Positions 12,440 to 25,025 of a DNA stretch of 64,000 nucleotides are shown in pieces (the stretch's first letter is position 1; every line of letters starts with the position of its first letter). The notes beneath the pieces are model-generated. The model saw only the letters and a program-made list of their open reading frames with translations, did no database searches and had not been told where the DNA came from. Source of the stretch: Buxus sempervirens (Eukaryota; Streptophyta; Magnoliopsida; Buxales; Buxaceae); contig OX387193.1 in assembly GCA_947561395.2 (NCBI GenBank), positions 27,336,276 through 27,400,275 on the forward strand, read 5' to 3'. The position numbers and the translations under genes are program-made.

Positions 12440-13060
12440 AAAGAGCAATAGAAATACCAGAGACAGGGGCGGTGGGTGGTCGGCGGCGTCTGCTTCGGAT
12501 GGGGGGTGGCCAGAGAGTTCGTGAAGGTGGGTGCTTTCCACTTGCCAAAAGCAGTCGAGGTTGCCGAACAGAAAAGGGGGAGACGGCTTTCCACTTCTCT
12601 CAAAACGAGACGAATAAACCGAAAGGGGGTTAACGAATGGGTGTTGCCGGAGGGCCTATTAAGGGCGCACGAAAACAGGCAAGCGACTTCGAACAATCTC
12701 GAGGTGCAATCGCCGAAGAGGGTCACCGAGGGTTCCAAAGAAATAGGGTGAGTTCGGTCTTGGCGCGAACAAAAATATGGAACAGAAATAGGGTGAAAGC
12801 GAGAGGAGATAGAGGGGTTTGGCGCGAACAGAAATAGGTTGATGCGATCGACGTCGCCAGAGAGGGTGACCGGCACGGTGGGGAAGATGGGAAACGGGGT
12901 TTGAGCTTTCCCTTCTCTCTCTTGCCGCCAAGCACGAACCCGTTCGAATTGAGAGAGAGGGAGAGAGGTGAAGCGTGTTTGGTTGCTGACGTGGGGGGGC
13001 AAAATGGGAACAAAACAGCGCCCGATGACCTGGCCCCCCCATTCCACAATTTGTTTCGAA
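12440..13060. other. GC- and CpG-rich block, possible gene 5' region
   Basis: Base composition rises sharply here against the AT-rich surroundings, with repeated short motifs such as GGCGCGAACA and GAACAGAAATAGGG. Long ORFs exist on both strands (for example 13131-12412 minus) but are Ser/Pro/Arg-biased and mirror each other, as expected of GC-rich non-coding DNA. A promoter or 5' UTR for the minus-strand exon-like frames just downstream is possible. Confidence 0.25.
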
Positions 13061-13669
13061 AAGTTACCTTTTTCACACAATATCAATTTTCGTTGCCTGT
13101 TTTTGGAAATACCAGGCAAAAGGTGCCCCATTCGATAATTTTCCCATCATATTTAACCATTGGATTTCTTCCAAAATGTCCAGATTTATTCCTCATATTA
13201 TTTTTGACCATAACATACACTTGGATTAATACCTTCTCCTGATGTAGGCTGCTCCTTGCTTTTCACAATCCATCTTCTCGCATTATATTTCTTCTTGCTC
13301 TCTTAAGATAGAGCATCTTATTGCTGTTTTTTTTTTCTTCTTTTTTTTTTTTTTCTTTTTTTTTTGAACTTTGACCCTTTGATCTTTTGATAGTAGGAAA
13401 CAAATATAATGAGAGATAATGATCATGAGATTTCATTGTTCTTTTGAGGTTTTGTCTTCAACATGATTCTACTCTTTGTAGACTTTCTTTAATTTCTGCT
13501 CCACAAATTGAGGAGAGCATCTACGTTCCTCTGCTAATTTCTTTCCTTTCTTGCAAATCCGCTATTGTGACATGATCACTTTAGGTCAGAAATGAATTTG
13601 TAGGATCAAAAATAGCTTTACTAGGGGAATTTCCTATGCTATGGGAAGAGTAGGCATTGAGAATTTTCT

Positions 13670-13770
13670 ACACCAGGGGTGCATAAACCCCCTCACATTC
13701 ATTTGGAGGCCCCACCATTCATTTGGAGGGCCCCACACATCCATGTGAGGGGTGTATACACCCCCAATGT
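13670..13770. repeat. Small inverted-repeat element
   Basis: The arms GGGGTGCATAAACCCCCTCACAT and ATGTGAGGGGTGTATACACCCC form imperfect inverted repeats about 100 bp apart, end to end. Between them the 14 bp motif CCATTCATTTGGAG is partly duplicated. It looks like a foldback MITE, but I found no clear target-site duplication. Confidence 0.45.
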
Positions 13771-13848
13771 CGACGATGTGGGTTCGTAGGCAATCTATTG
13801 GTTTTTTACAAAAGAAGGCCTTTCTTCCCTTTTCCAATTTTGATAAAC

Positions 13849-16155
13849 TCAGGCTTGATAAATCTCTAAGGCATCTGCATTCATCGATTCAGGAAAAATT
13901 TCCTCGTCCATCTTTCGTAGGACAGCAGCTACTTTGGAAAGTGTCTTGTGAACTATGAAAGGTCCTTCATTGTTTGGTCGAAACTTTCCTCTGGCATCCA
14001 CTAGGTGCGGGAGAATCTTCTTAAGCACCGTGTCCCCGGCCTTGAACTATCTGGGGAATACCTTTTTGTTGTATGCCCTAACAACCCTTTGTTGGTACAA
14101 CTGAGTATGGCAGATGGCTTTTAGTCTCCTTTCATCTAGCAGGCTAAGCTGGTCGAATCTTTACCTTTCCCATTCAATGTTGTCAATTTCTGCTTCCTTT
14201 AGAATCCTCAAGGATGTGATTTGCACCTCCACAGGTAATACAGCCTCCATTTCGTATACCAATGAAAATGGTGTTGCCCCAGTTGACACCCTTACTGATG
14301 TCCTATACACATGCAATGCGTAAGTGAGTTCTCATGCCAATCTTTGTAAGTCACTGTCATCTTCTCAATGATCTTCTTGATGTTCTCATTGACTACTTCT
14401 ACTGCTCCGTTCATTTTAGGTCAATAGGCTATATAGAGTTCAAATGTCTAATTTTTAACTCCCCACACATCTTTTCCATTTCTTTATTATTTAAGTTCTT
14501 CACATTACCAGTTACTATTGCTTCTGGAATCCCATATCAACAAATGATATTGGTTCTTATAAAGCGTACTTGGATGAATCTCACCGATTACATCAATTCC
14601 CCAAATTGAGAACGGCCAAGGTGATGTCATTGAGTGCAGCTCAGTAGGGGGTATATGGATTTGATCCGCGTAGTTCTGGCATAAGTGACACTTTCTAACA
14701 TGAGAATAACAGTATGTTTCCATTGTTGACCAGTAATAACCCATCCTAAGAATTTTTCTTGCCAGCATATGTCCACTCATGTTGGCTCTGCATATCCCTC
14801 CATGTACTTACTCCATCAATTTCTTTGTCTATTCTTCGTTTACACACAGTAGCAATATGTCTCCATACGACTTCTTGTATAAATGACTTCCACTTACAAA
14901 GAATTGTGCCGCCAACCTCTAAAGGGTCCTTTCGGTTTCTGTCCCACTTTCTGGAACTTTTCTTTACTTAAAATACATCAGAATGTCGTGGAACCATGGT
15001 TTGCCATCATGTTTGCTTTGTTCAATCCTCATGCAATACACAGACACTTGTTTTAGCTCAATTTCCAAGAGTTGCACCATCGCGCTTTCTGTTATGATGA
15101 TCATGGAGGCTAGGGTGGCTAGAGCATCCGCAAACTGATTCTTAGTACATATCATGTAACTAAATGTCACATTTTGCATTTGATTTGTCAGTTCTTGGAT
15201 TACCTCCTGATATGGCACTAGCTTTTCATCTCTTGTCCTCCAATCTCCAGTGATCTGAAAAATTATCAAGCTTGAGTAACATATGCTTCATATTCCGCCA
15301 TTTTATTTGTGCAATCAAACATCAACTTAGCAACCATTGGATGAACATCCCTTGGTGAAACCAACATAGCCCCTATTCCCCTTCCTATGGTGTTGATCGC
15401 TCCATCAAAGTACATACACCAAGGCTTGTCTTCATCTATATTCATTACTGTCATTGTGTCATCATCGGGGACATAAGTCTGCAGTGGCTAATAATCTGAT
15501 GTCGGGTGAGCAGCCAAATGATCTGCAATGGCTTGTCTTTGATTGCCTTCTAGGTGGTGTATATGATATCATATTCTGACAGCAAAACCTACCTTGCTAT
15601 TCTTTCCGTGGAAACAGGCCTTTTGAACAAATATTTCAATGGGTCCAAGCTGGAGATGAGGTATACCGTATGGCTCAGAAAGTAGTGCCTCAGTTTCTAT
15701 GCGGCCCATGCTAGTGCACAGCATGAATTTTCCAGAGTAGTGTAATGCAACTCACAATCTGTAAATTTCTTGCTCAAGTAGTAAATTTGCTACTCCTTCC
15801 TCCCAAAATCATCATGCTACCCTGCACGCATCCCACCGAAGTCTCAAAATGGCCTTCCAGGTATGGGGGTATCAACATGGGCAAGTTCATAAAATACCTT
15901 TTAATTTTATCAAAATCTTCCTGACACTCTTCATTCTATTTCACTGGGTTATCTTTCTTTAACAATTTGAAGATGGGTTCACAAATTGGGGTCATTTGTG
16001 CAATGAAGCGGCTGATATATTGTATCCTTCCCAAACATCCCCTCACTTCCATTTTTTTTTTTGTGGATGGTGAAGGCATTTCAATTATTGCTTTTGCATT
16101 TGCCAGATCTACTTCAATTCCTTATCTTCCCATGATGTAACCCAATAGCTTTCCT
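13849..16155 (-). pseudogene. Ty3 (Tat-like) pol remnant: RT end, RNase H, integrase
   Basis: Read right to left, it starts within the reverse transcriptase after the catalytic YVDD region (KLLGYIMGR.GIEVDLA, EVRGCLGRIQYISRFIAQ). It then has an RNase H-like domain (WCMYFDGA, NKMAEYEAYV, FADALATLASM), an integrase zinc-binding domain (HMLARKILRMGYYW..CHLCQNYA) followed by PWPFSIWGIDVIGEI, and an integrase C-terminus (KFRPNNEGPFIVHK) with a stop at 13851-13849. Stops and frame changes interrupt every domain. No LTRs flank it and its RT end abuts the UVSSA pseudogene, so it is a truncated fossil. Confidence 0.8.
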
Positions 16156-16159
16156 AGTT

Positions 16160-18885
16160 TTTCCTCAGAGAGGTTTCATCAGATCCATCCCCTTCACAAT
16201 CCAATATCTCCTTTCCATTTGACTCTTTATTACTGTTGTCTGGCGTTTTGCTCTCTCCCTCTTTGATGGTTGAGGTGCTAGTAAGATCAGAACTTGGCTC
16301 GTATGGTGCATCAGCACTTCCATTATCAACTGCTTCTTCTATACCCTCCTCCCACAACTCCTCATCCTCATGATCCATGGTGTCAAGAAGCGCACAACCT
16401 GCCTCCTCACATCTCTTCTTCATTAATTGAAGATGATTTTGAATATCAATGAACTCTTTCAAATCTTTAAACCTGATGTCTGCTGGCTCAACCCTTACAA
16501 GAACTAAGATCCAGTCTTGTCTGAAACCAAATGCTTTGGCACAAGGAGTTTGTACAATTCCCTCAATACACCAAAAACAACTTTATTGTCACTGTTCTCA
16601 CACTCTTTTTCCTTTTTTTAGTGAATCAAGACGGATCTGATGTAAGGAAGAACAGTGAAACTCTTCAAATTCATTATCATCTAGCAAACCAATTGACATA
16701 CTTTCATCTTCTTTGGCACAGACAATATCTAAACATTCCCTTATCTCATCAATCGTTGACTATACTTCACCCTTGATTGAAGAAACATTTCCCTTTAGGG
16801 TTTCAAACTTCTTCATTAAAATCTCTTTTGATCTTGTCCAAAAATTCTATTGCTTTAGAATTGACACAGAGCAGCATTTTGCCGGAGATTAGGAAATTGA
16901 AAGCAAAGTGTGTTTTTTAGATAATCATAACCCAACCTTAATTTTTTGTAATGAATGCAAAATGAAGTGTTCCATTTTTCCAAAAATTCTACTGCTTTAG
17001 AATGCAAGATGGAGGCAACAACTGGAGGTGCAGGGAGTGGGAGATTCCGTCTGAATCCAACACTTAAACTCAGGAATTGATAAAAATTTACCGCAAGGAT
17101 AGACCTGAAAAGCTTTGATCGCATGAAAAGTTCATCAATTATAAGAAGCGCAAGATACCGCACCTGTAAAATGCATTCTCAAATAATATCACTATTTCAG
17201 AAAATGGAAGAAAAAGAATAAAAAAAAAAATTCAGCAGTACAATTCATAAGATCAGTCCAACTCAAAACCCCTGTTGAAAAGGACAAAAGGGAAGAAAAC
17301 AGAAGAAAAAACAAAAAATCCCTCAACTAGGAAATCTCAAGCACACGGAAAAGAGGTTGCATTTTCACTCCAAATAATCAGAAACCTTATACCACTTACA
17401 GCACATCTCTCTTAATAAGAAAGAATCAATCAATTGATCAATCATCAACGAAATAGCCTACCGAATTTAGGGTGTATAAGATGAATCCAATTATGTCATC
17501 CAAAACTATCAAAAACCATATCTTTAATTAGATCATATGTCTTAAAAATCAAACTAATTGGGAAAAAGCATTTTGTTGTTGTTGCTGATGTGCCTTCAAA
17601 TCACTTCCAACCAGGTTCTGTTCAGTCTTCCTCTAGCTCTTTTAGATCTCGCAATTGCAACAATATGCATCTGTTTTACGTTCCAAAATCATCTTAATTG
17701 ACTTTCCTTACTTTTTAACCTATTGAGGCTACTCCTGGACTGCTATGAATAAGTTTGTTCTACATCATATCTTTTTTAATCTCTCCAAACATCCTCATCT
17801 CAACTATCACAATCCTATGAAATTGCAATTTCAAATTGCCTAACATTTTATCCATATATCATACCATGTCTAATAGCAGTCTCATAAAAGTTTCCTTTCG
17901 GCCTAGTGGAATGTGTCATAAACATTGTCCAAGCGTCTCTCCAATTAAGTCATTGAATCTAATTATATGCACACAATCTTCCCAAATATCTTCTTCTAAG
18001 ATCGATTGTTCCATTATAGTGAAAGTGGTTAGATGAATCTACTAGTTCTCAAATTTTTCAAGTTATAACCCCACGTTATCATCTGTAGTGATAAAACAAA
18101 GGCCAGAGATTATGGCTCAACATTTCCTTTTCCTAAGAATGAACTTCGGAAATTTTTAAAGACTCTCATTATCTCCTTAATAACTATCCACCCATGATTT
18201 AACTGTCCATATAAAGGTTTAAGTGTATACGTGCAATTACTAGAGAAGGTACATTCCTTATGATTTTCTTAATCCGACTTCTTTCAAACCCTTTTGTACC
18301 TTCAAATCCTTAAACAATTATGGTTATTACATTTACTCCATCTCCAGTTTGGTCCACATATACCGTCAAATCTAGAACCTCATATCAGTGATCTATAAAA
18401 AGCATATGAGAGAATGCTCAGAGATTAATTAACTTGTGTTTAGGTAAGAAGGTATCACGCATAGCATCCATATGAAAAGAAATCTACCTAATTAGAGAAA
18501 GAAGAAAAAACAAAAACTGGAAGAAAAACAATAAGAAGAGAAAGAAAATCAGCAAAACAGCCCAAAAAATTACGAAATTAATGAAACGTCAAAATTTCAG
18601 CTAGGGTTAGGGAAACCAGGGCAAGAACCGTCAGTAATTGATCAAGAAATCGGGAAGAAGAAACAAAACTGAAAGAAATGGAACCTAAGAATGGTCTTTC
18701 TTCATATTTTCCATTAGGGTTTCATTGGCAAGTCGAAACTCCGAATCGGAAGAATGAACTTCCGACTTGATAGCTTTGAGAAGGCGAGGGTCCACCTCCG
18801 CAACGGTTGAGTTCGTCGCCTTCTCTATCAACAATCTCACCTTCCCGCCATGTCGTTCTTCCATGACTTCTCTCTCGAAATACAA
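16160..18885 (-). pseudogene. UVSSA-like pseudogene, 3' end lost
   Basis: Exon 1 (18885 to about 18685) encodes KVRLLIEKATNSTVAEVDPR and ends MKKDHS followed by TAG. The expected form at this place in plant UVSSA proteins is Gln before the AG|GT splice site, so CAG to TAG is likely. Exon 2 starts after an AG at 17165-17164 and reads VRYLALLIIDELFMRSK, SVGFRRNLPLPAPP, KLRLGYDYLKNT. Farther on, DDNEFEEFH, HQIRLDSLKK and EFIDIQNHLQ are still readable but in shifting frames. This order fits the N-terminal VHS-like domain and middle region of UVSSA, which acts in transcription-coupled repair. The C-terminal half is missing, and a retrotransposon pol fragment begins at the break. Confidence 0.75.
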
Positions 18886-19042
18886 AAAGCGTTTCGTTTA
18901 ATCAAACTGCAAAATGGATTTTACACACTAGTCGATAAAATAAAATTTTCTTTCCCAAAGTCCACAACATTGACCAGTCTGACCGGACTCGCTTCTAAAA
19001 ATGGGTGCAATTCATATAAATGAAAAAAATATAAAGTAAGAT

Positions 19043-19114
19043 AGGGCCCAACTGAGATCGAACCGGTGACCTCTTGATGTGTAGTCAAATGCTCTACCGC
19101 TCAGCTATGGACCT
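19043..19114 (-). tRNA. tRNA-Cys-like pseudogene, anticodon read as ACA
   Basis: The minus strand matches the plant tRNA-Cys(GCA) layout: GTCCATAGCTGAGCGGTAGAGC (D arm region), then TTTGA-CTACACA-TCAAG (anticodon arm), AGGTC and a T arm with TTCGA. The anticodon position reads ACA instead of GCA. There are mismatches in the acceptor stem (first base pair), D stem (C to G) and T stem, so it is probably a non-functional copy. The discriminator base is still T. Confidence 0.65.
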
Positions 19115-21600
19115 GTGAGACGTAAGCTTAAAATCAAAATTATAAAGAATATTTTTTTGGCATCCTTATAATTCTTTTAATCTTCATCCTCAACTTTTAT
19201 GCCATATTAATTCATTAATGTGACGTCCTCTTGAGATACATTTTTTTTTCTCTCTTTTCTTTTTTCTTTTTTCTTTTGGGTTAATGTTTAGATATAAATG
19301 TTGATGGTTCATGGGTGACATTTTCTAGAGCACTCAATCAAAGTAAGATACAGATAATTAAGCTCTCATCTTCCACCAGATTAAACAGAAATAGATATAA
19401 TAAACATACCAGACACCTTCATCCACAATCAAAGCTTTTTCGGGTACAATAACTGAATTTTTTTCGTGGAGAATTTGGATACCAGAACGCAGAGCGAGAA
19501 CAAGAGCGTGAGAATGTCAATTTCAAAAGTGGCAACGTCAATTTCAAAAGTGGACTATGGTCCAAAACACCTCTAGAGGGTGCACCAAACTTAAAAGAGT
19601 TAAAATACATTACAGGAAAACTTGGGAGCACATTTTTACAAGTTGTAATCTGTGACTTTAGAAGGGATTTGGATAAAGAGCATAAATTCGTGAATTGACA
19701 GCGGGAACGTTACGAGTTTAGATGGATTAGGTAACTAAGGTTGACAATGAACAGATACTAATATATGGGCGTCCACCATCACACGCAGACATCGACTGTA
19801 ACAATCCAGACATTGATTTTCCTTTGAGAAAGAGAAGATTAAAGAAAAGAAAATTCTCTATGACTTGGATTTGCTACTTGTCCTGGCAATTATGCAGCAG
19901 TAAGGAACTATATTGAATTGACATATTCCACGACTTTCTATTACTGAAATGCAAACTTTTTTTTTATCACAAACACATTACAAAAACTAGATTTTTAAGA
20001 ATCGATTGGATGGGTTGATCAAGTTGGTTTAATTAAATTTTTAAGTGCAAGCTGTTAGATGCTGGGATCTGCTTAAAATTCCAAATACAACCTACGGTTC
20101 ATCATTAAGGGAGTAACTATATCAACTACGACGATTTCTCATTTTTCCTTTGTGGGAAATCAACAATGATTTCAATGCTCACACTGCGAACAATAAAGTA
20201 TGAGAGAAACCATAATACTGCAATCTTAGATACAATATACACAGAAAAAATTAAAGCAGAACTGCTTTTTCCTACTTGTCAAGGTTCACCCTCAAGGTAA
20301 ATAGATAGGGATTTGCAGAATAGCTGATATTTATATGGTCTCCCAAAATAAATACACAACTTGAGCACTGTTTTGGCCAACCAATAATGGTATAAAGAGA
20401 GCACTTCCACAGCTCACACTACCAACTAACATGGATCATAATAAAACTCACTCTATTCAACTCATTTATGCATGCCTATTTTATGAGATCTAGCAATGAA
20501 AATCAACATACCTTAGTTCATCTTTCTTGACCACTCAAACTTGGGCAGAAGAGGTATACCATTTGGTTTTACTTCCAAAGTTAAGAGTAATGGCAGGACC
20601 TTCTATTTCATTTTTCTTCTTCCATGGATAGGTTCCTGGAAGATTTCAGAGAACACAAGGAACATGGTCATTCTTGAAATCTGAGAATTATATACAGTTC
20701 CATTGAATTCCTCAGGTTTTTAATCTTTTTTTTTTTTCAAATATACTGGACTCTTTCTTTCTTCTTAAACTTCATATCACATGTGCCTATTTTTGGTACA
20801 TGTATCAACTACAGATTGGGCATTGGAAAGACAAATGATGAAGTGTGATTTCTAATATGTTTTTCAATTTTATTTTATTGCCGTCAAACTATATTGGACA
20901 TTTCTTCCTGAGTATGTGTATTAACCATATGGCAGTCAATGTACAAAGATGTTTCAATATATTTTACTGAGCTTTCAGCTCTATATAATGATCTATGAGA
21001 CTACTTACAAAAATCAAATGCTCAATATTTTCTAACATATTCAGAAGGGTCAGATCTCTGACATTACAATAGTATACTAATTACCTATGTGTGTTCCTGT
21101 ATGAAAGATCAATAAATTGATTATGTAACACACTACATGGTAAAAGAATTCATTAGTAGTATCCCCTAAAAAGATTCTCTTCCATTTTCACAGATGAACC
21201 TAATGAATGAATTAATTTGGAATATCAGTACTCACAATGATATATATAGGTTCAATGCACATCATCACATTCCGTTAAAATGGCCTTCATTTCTCCTGTA
21301 AAATGAGTGACACCCCACATTTTTGTTATCCAAGTACATCCATATGCAGAAAAAGAATTTTCTCCATAACATTTTCATGCTATCCAAAGTGAGTCTAAAA
21401 GAAAGACCCTTTTTCCCTTCTTTTTTTCTGGTCTATCATCAAGTTTCAGTTCATGGATGTGTATATCAATGGAAATATAACACAAAAGTCAAGGAAAAGA
21501 ATTCTTTATAACCAAGCTTTGCATGATAGACCCTTTGCTTAGGCAACAATGAGGAGATAAAAAGTAAAGAGACACAATTCTGTTAGTAGCTAAGAATAGA
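19115..21600. other. Intergenic AT-rich DNA
   Basis: No gene, RNA or element end is recognised. A short direct duplication of GTCAATTTCAAAAGTGG lies near 19515-19552. The right end may contain the 3' untranslated region of the CNX3-type gene. Confidence 0.4.
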
Positions 21601-21717
21601 AAAGCTTACATGATCAAAGGAAGTAGAAGCTTGATGAAGTCTTTTGAACCTTCTGGTGAAACTAGATCCTCCATTTCATTTAGGTCTTTGGATTGTATAT
21701 TTCTTTTGCAGTAAGCT

Positions 21718-22807
21718 CTAATGCTTCTTGGACCAATCACCACTCTTCCCACCAGACTTGCACTCGAGCTGTATATCAGTAATCCGGATATCTTTTGAAG
21801 CACCCTTACACATATCATATATAGTTAGGCCAGCTATTGTCACTGCTGTCATTGCTTCCATCTCAACCCCTGTTTTCCCAGTTGAAGCAGCTTCCCCTTC
21901 TATATCAACACTAAAATCCTCTCGATTCAATGTTAGATTAACAAGAACATGAGTCAGACTAATGTTGTGACACAGAGGGATGAGATTACTAGTCTGCTTC
22001 GCACCACAAATTCCTGCAATCTTTGCCACAGTGAGAACATCACCTTTGGCTATCTGGTTACTAGAGACCAAATCAAACACCTTTTTGCCTAAAATAACTT
22101 TGCAACCAGCAATGGCCACTCTCTTGCTGGTTTCCTTGGAAGAGACATCCACCATTTGGGCCTTCCCATTGCTGCTAACATGGGTCAAGTGTTGACCATT
22201 TTCACTTCTTATTGCTGAAGAAATGAATTCAGGCCCCTGCTCCTTTGATATATAGTGGTTGCTAACAGAGCTGAGATTATCATTTGAAGGAGCTTTACCA
22301 AAGATAGAATCCAGTTCCTAAAAACAAATTTCACTATCATAAGTTTTGTTCTAAGAACATCCTCTATTACTTTATTACAGGAAAACCAATATGTCAATAT
22401 CTGAGACAGATACAATGACATGAGAACTATAACAGGTCTGACTGATGCAGGTGGCATACAATGCCCCATAGTTAAAACCACAAAAGTGACCAAGTTATTC
22501 AACAATTGAAAGTTTAGGAGGAGTTCCCAACTTTTGGCTGGAGTTGAATGATAATAAGTTCAATCAGCACCACGTAAGTAACGGGTGACAACATACCACA
22601 AGACAATCATAGGATAGGTGCGAAAAGGGAATTGGGAAATATAAAAGAGAACAGACACAGTAATGAAATGCCATGTAAGGATTTGTGGACGGAATTTACC
22701 TTATTGAGCTCTGAATTTGTGCTTGCAACATCTTGGGCGCTATTGTTACTGCTAAAGCATCGTCTAGAAACAAGAAGTGTAGTGGCAAGAATTCGCCGCA
22801 AAAACAT
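21718..22807 (-). CDS. CNX3: Cyclic pyranopterin monophosphate synthase (MoaC/CNX3), mitochondrial
   Basis: This is a two-exon gene: exon 1 at 22807-22700 (36 codons) and exon 2 at 22317-21718 (199 codons plus TAG), with a 382 nt GT..AG intron in phase 0. The 235-residue product starts with an Arg- and Ser-rich, acid-poor leader (MFLRRILATTLLVSRRCFSS) fitting mitochondrial import. The MoaC domain spans about residues 80-235: AKGDVLTVAKIAG, LIPLCHNI, TGKTGVEMEAMTA, IYDMCKG and KSGGKSGDW. Lys127, His153, Asp204 and Lys207 keep the spacing of the catalytic Lys51, His77, Asp128 and Lys131 of E. coli MoaC. The enzyme makes cyclic pyranopterin monophosphate, the first stable intermediate of molybdenum cofactor synthesis, together with CNX2/MoaA. 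No stop or frameshift is seen, and it is the only clearly intact host gene here. Confidence 0.93.
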
Positions 22808-23145
22808 GGAGAGGTATGATGACTAAACTATATATTTGGGCTGCGAAAGGAAAAAAAGGTGAATCATATGTCAAAGTGATGAGTGTAGGCATTGATACGC
22901 ATCAGTGTACTCACAACAAACTATGAAGACCTAAATGTATCAAGAATGAAAAATAAAATGAATGCAGGACCCTGGAAGACCATAGGCATCTTTTTATTAT
23001 GATAATATCAGAATGTTCTGTATTCACTTGAAGCACCTGTTCATGTACAAATTGTACAAGACTTATGATATGGTATTCTTATACCACATAGTCTATCTTA
23101 GGATAATTTTATGAAACTTCATACGCCTCATGAACTATGTCTAAT

Positions 23146-23610
23146 TAGGGCTGCAAATCCTTCCAGTTAAAACCGAACAAAACTGACTTTGCTTTGGTTT
23201 TTATAGTTTGTCGGTTCAGTTTCGGTCCAAAAAAATCCCTAAATTGAACTAATTCGGTTCAGTTTTGGGTTGGATGCTCGGTTAAACCGAACTGAACCAA
23301 ACCAAATTCATATATTTGGCTAAACTGAACTGAAACGAGCCGAATATTATATATATATATATATTAAATTTTGGAAGTTTACCTTTAAACTTTGAGGATG
23401 TTACAAACTATACCCTTTGCTTGAGCACAAGAATGTGTTGATCTAACTTGAACCGAATCAAATTGATTTCATGTAATTCGGTTCGGTTCCAGTTTTCTCA
23501 TATATTTTCGGTTCGGTTTTATTGTTTCGATTCGGTTTGATTACAAATATTTTCAGTTTGGTCTTGGGTTGACCTCAACCCAAACCAAACCCACCTGAGT
23601 TGCACCCCTA
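23146..23610. mobile_element. hAT-type MITE, 465 bp
   Basis: The ends TAGGGCTGCAA and TTGCACCCCTA are near-perfect 11 bp inverted repeats. They are flanked by TGTCTAAT (23138-23145) and CGTCTAAT (23611-23618), an 8 bp target-site duplication with one mismatch. TAGGG-type ends and 8 bp duplications are typical of hAT elements. The inside is AT-rich with many TCGGTTCGGTTT/AACCGAACC motifs and a short (TA)n run. There is no ORF. Related fragments occur at 27239, 38174 and 40994. Confidence 0.85.
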
Positions 23611-24401
23611 CGTCTAATAATGTATCCGGTGTTCCGAAAAAGTGCAATCAACAAACAGATCTATAGTTTATTGAATATGTTATTATATGTCTATTTGTTG
23701 CAAAATTTTATTCTTTTCTTGGTTGCTTCCTTTTAGACACCATCATAACACCAAGAAGTGACTTTATGGAATTTAATTTCCCTATATTATCCTATGTAAC
23801 TTCTTCCTTTATCTTTTAGTGATTTAGTGATGTTTCCCAGTGTACCTTAATCATATAGAATCTAATTCTAGTTCAATATTTTTTCTATTTATCTATATCT
23901 CTAAAATAACTAATTTTTTCCTCCTTACTCCGTGGTCCTTATAATTATGCTTTCCTCCTGTTCATCCTCTAAATCATACATCCGCTAATGTGTTACTCAG
24001 CTAGTAATATGCTAAAGCCATTCCTCCTATGAAGGAAAAAATCAAGTTCAATCCAGTATGATCTGTGAAGAGGTCACTAACCAACTTCTTTTATGAAAAA
24101 TGCTCAAGTACGTAAATCTGAGCTGATGTATGTATGAAGCTGAAGCAAACAAGATTGGAAGTTCATTATCATTTACTATATAAATGAAAGCTCTTATCTT
24201 ATACCCTGGGATCCTAGAACTCAACATTCCTAATAAGCCACAAAATTACAATTCCAACATTTGGGTCATGTAACCCCAAAAGATAAGCAACTAGAGAGTG
24301 ATTATATTTGTGCTGGTTAAATCCAATATTAACTTTTAAAAAAAATAGAATTTTTCCGTCCAGTATTTTACAGTTTTTGTTTATTTCCCAAACCTAAGCA
24401 G

Positions 24402-25025
24402 GCAGGGGCCGAGCTAGAAAATTAGCTCAAGAGGGGAAAACAATAATTCAAAATAAATTCAACTATATTAACATTCAAATGTTTAAGAAAAATTATTTTT
24501 TAAAAAATAAAAAATTTATGAAAAAGGATCACTTTTGGCCGGGATATATAAAAATAGTCCATCAAGAAACTTCTTTTCATAAAAAGGTTACTTTAAAAAA
24601 ATGAACTGTAAGATAACTTTATTGTAGGTATGTGGGATACAAGTGCAACTTAATTGGGACGCGAGCACATTATGCATGGGATACGAGCGTATGATGCGCT
24701 CATGTCCCATGTAGGAAGCGCTCATGTCCCACGTAAATACACTCGTGTCCCAAGTAGGCAGCACTCGTACCTCATGTAGCTACAATAAAGTAACACTGCT
24801 TTTTATTTCTTATTTTTTCAAAAGTGACCTTACAAGTCAATTATTATTTAAAGGTGATCTTTTCTATAAATGAGATTTTTGATAGACAATTCAAAGTAAC
24901 CATTTTTCATTTTTTTTTTGGAGTGAAGGGCGGAGGAAATTCCTTTAAGTTTATGGGGATCTTAAGTAATATTTAAAAAAAATCATAATAAAAAAATTTT
25001 AGGGGGGCCCCTCGGATCCACCCAT
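24402..25025. mobile_element. Probable degenerate hAT-type MITE
   Basis: The left edge reads GCAGGGGCCGAGCTAGAAAA and the right edge GCCCCTCGGATCCACCCATGC. These resemble the CAGGGGCGGAGC..GCTCCGCCCCTG ends of a common plant MITE group. I could not find a convincing 8 bp duplication. The interior holds the short array at 24693-24780, possibly a later insertion. Confidence 0.35.
24693..24780. repeat. Four-unit tandem repeat, GCGCTCATGTCCCATGTAG type
   Basis: About four units of roughly 25 bp follow the pattern (A)GCGCTCATGTCCCATGTAGG, with drift toward CACTCGTGTCCCAAGTAGG. Upstream GGGACGCGAGCAC and GGATACGAGCG read as partial inverted forms. Confidence 0.55.

Noticed and set aside
12412..13131. 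239-codon minus-strand ORF
   Set aside because: GC-rich DNA gives long ORFs in several frames at the same place; composition is Ser/Pro/Arg-biased and no domain is visible.
19043..19114. Functional tRNA gene
   Set aside because: Mismatches in three stems and the altered anticodon make an intact tRNA-Cys unlikely.
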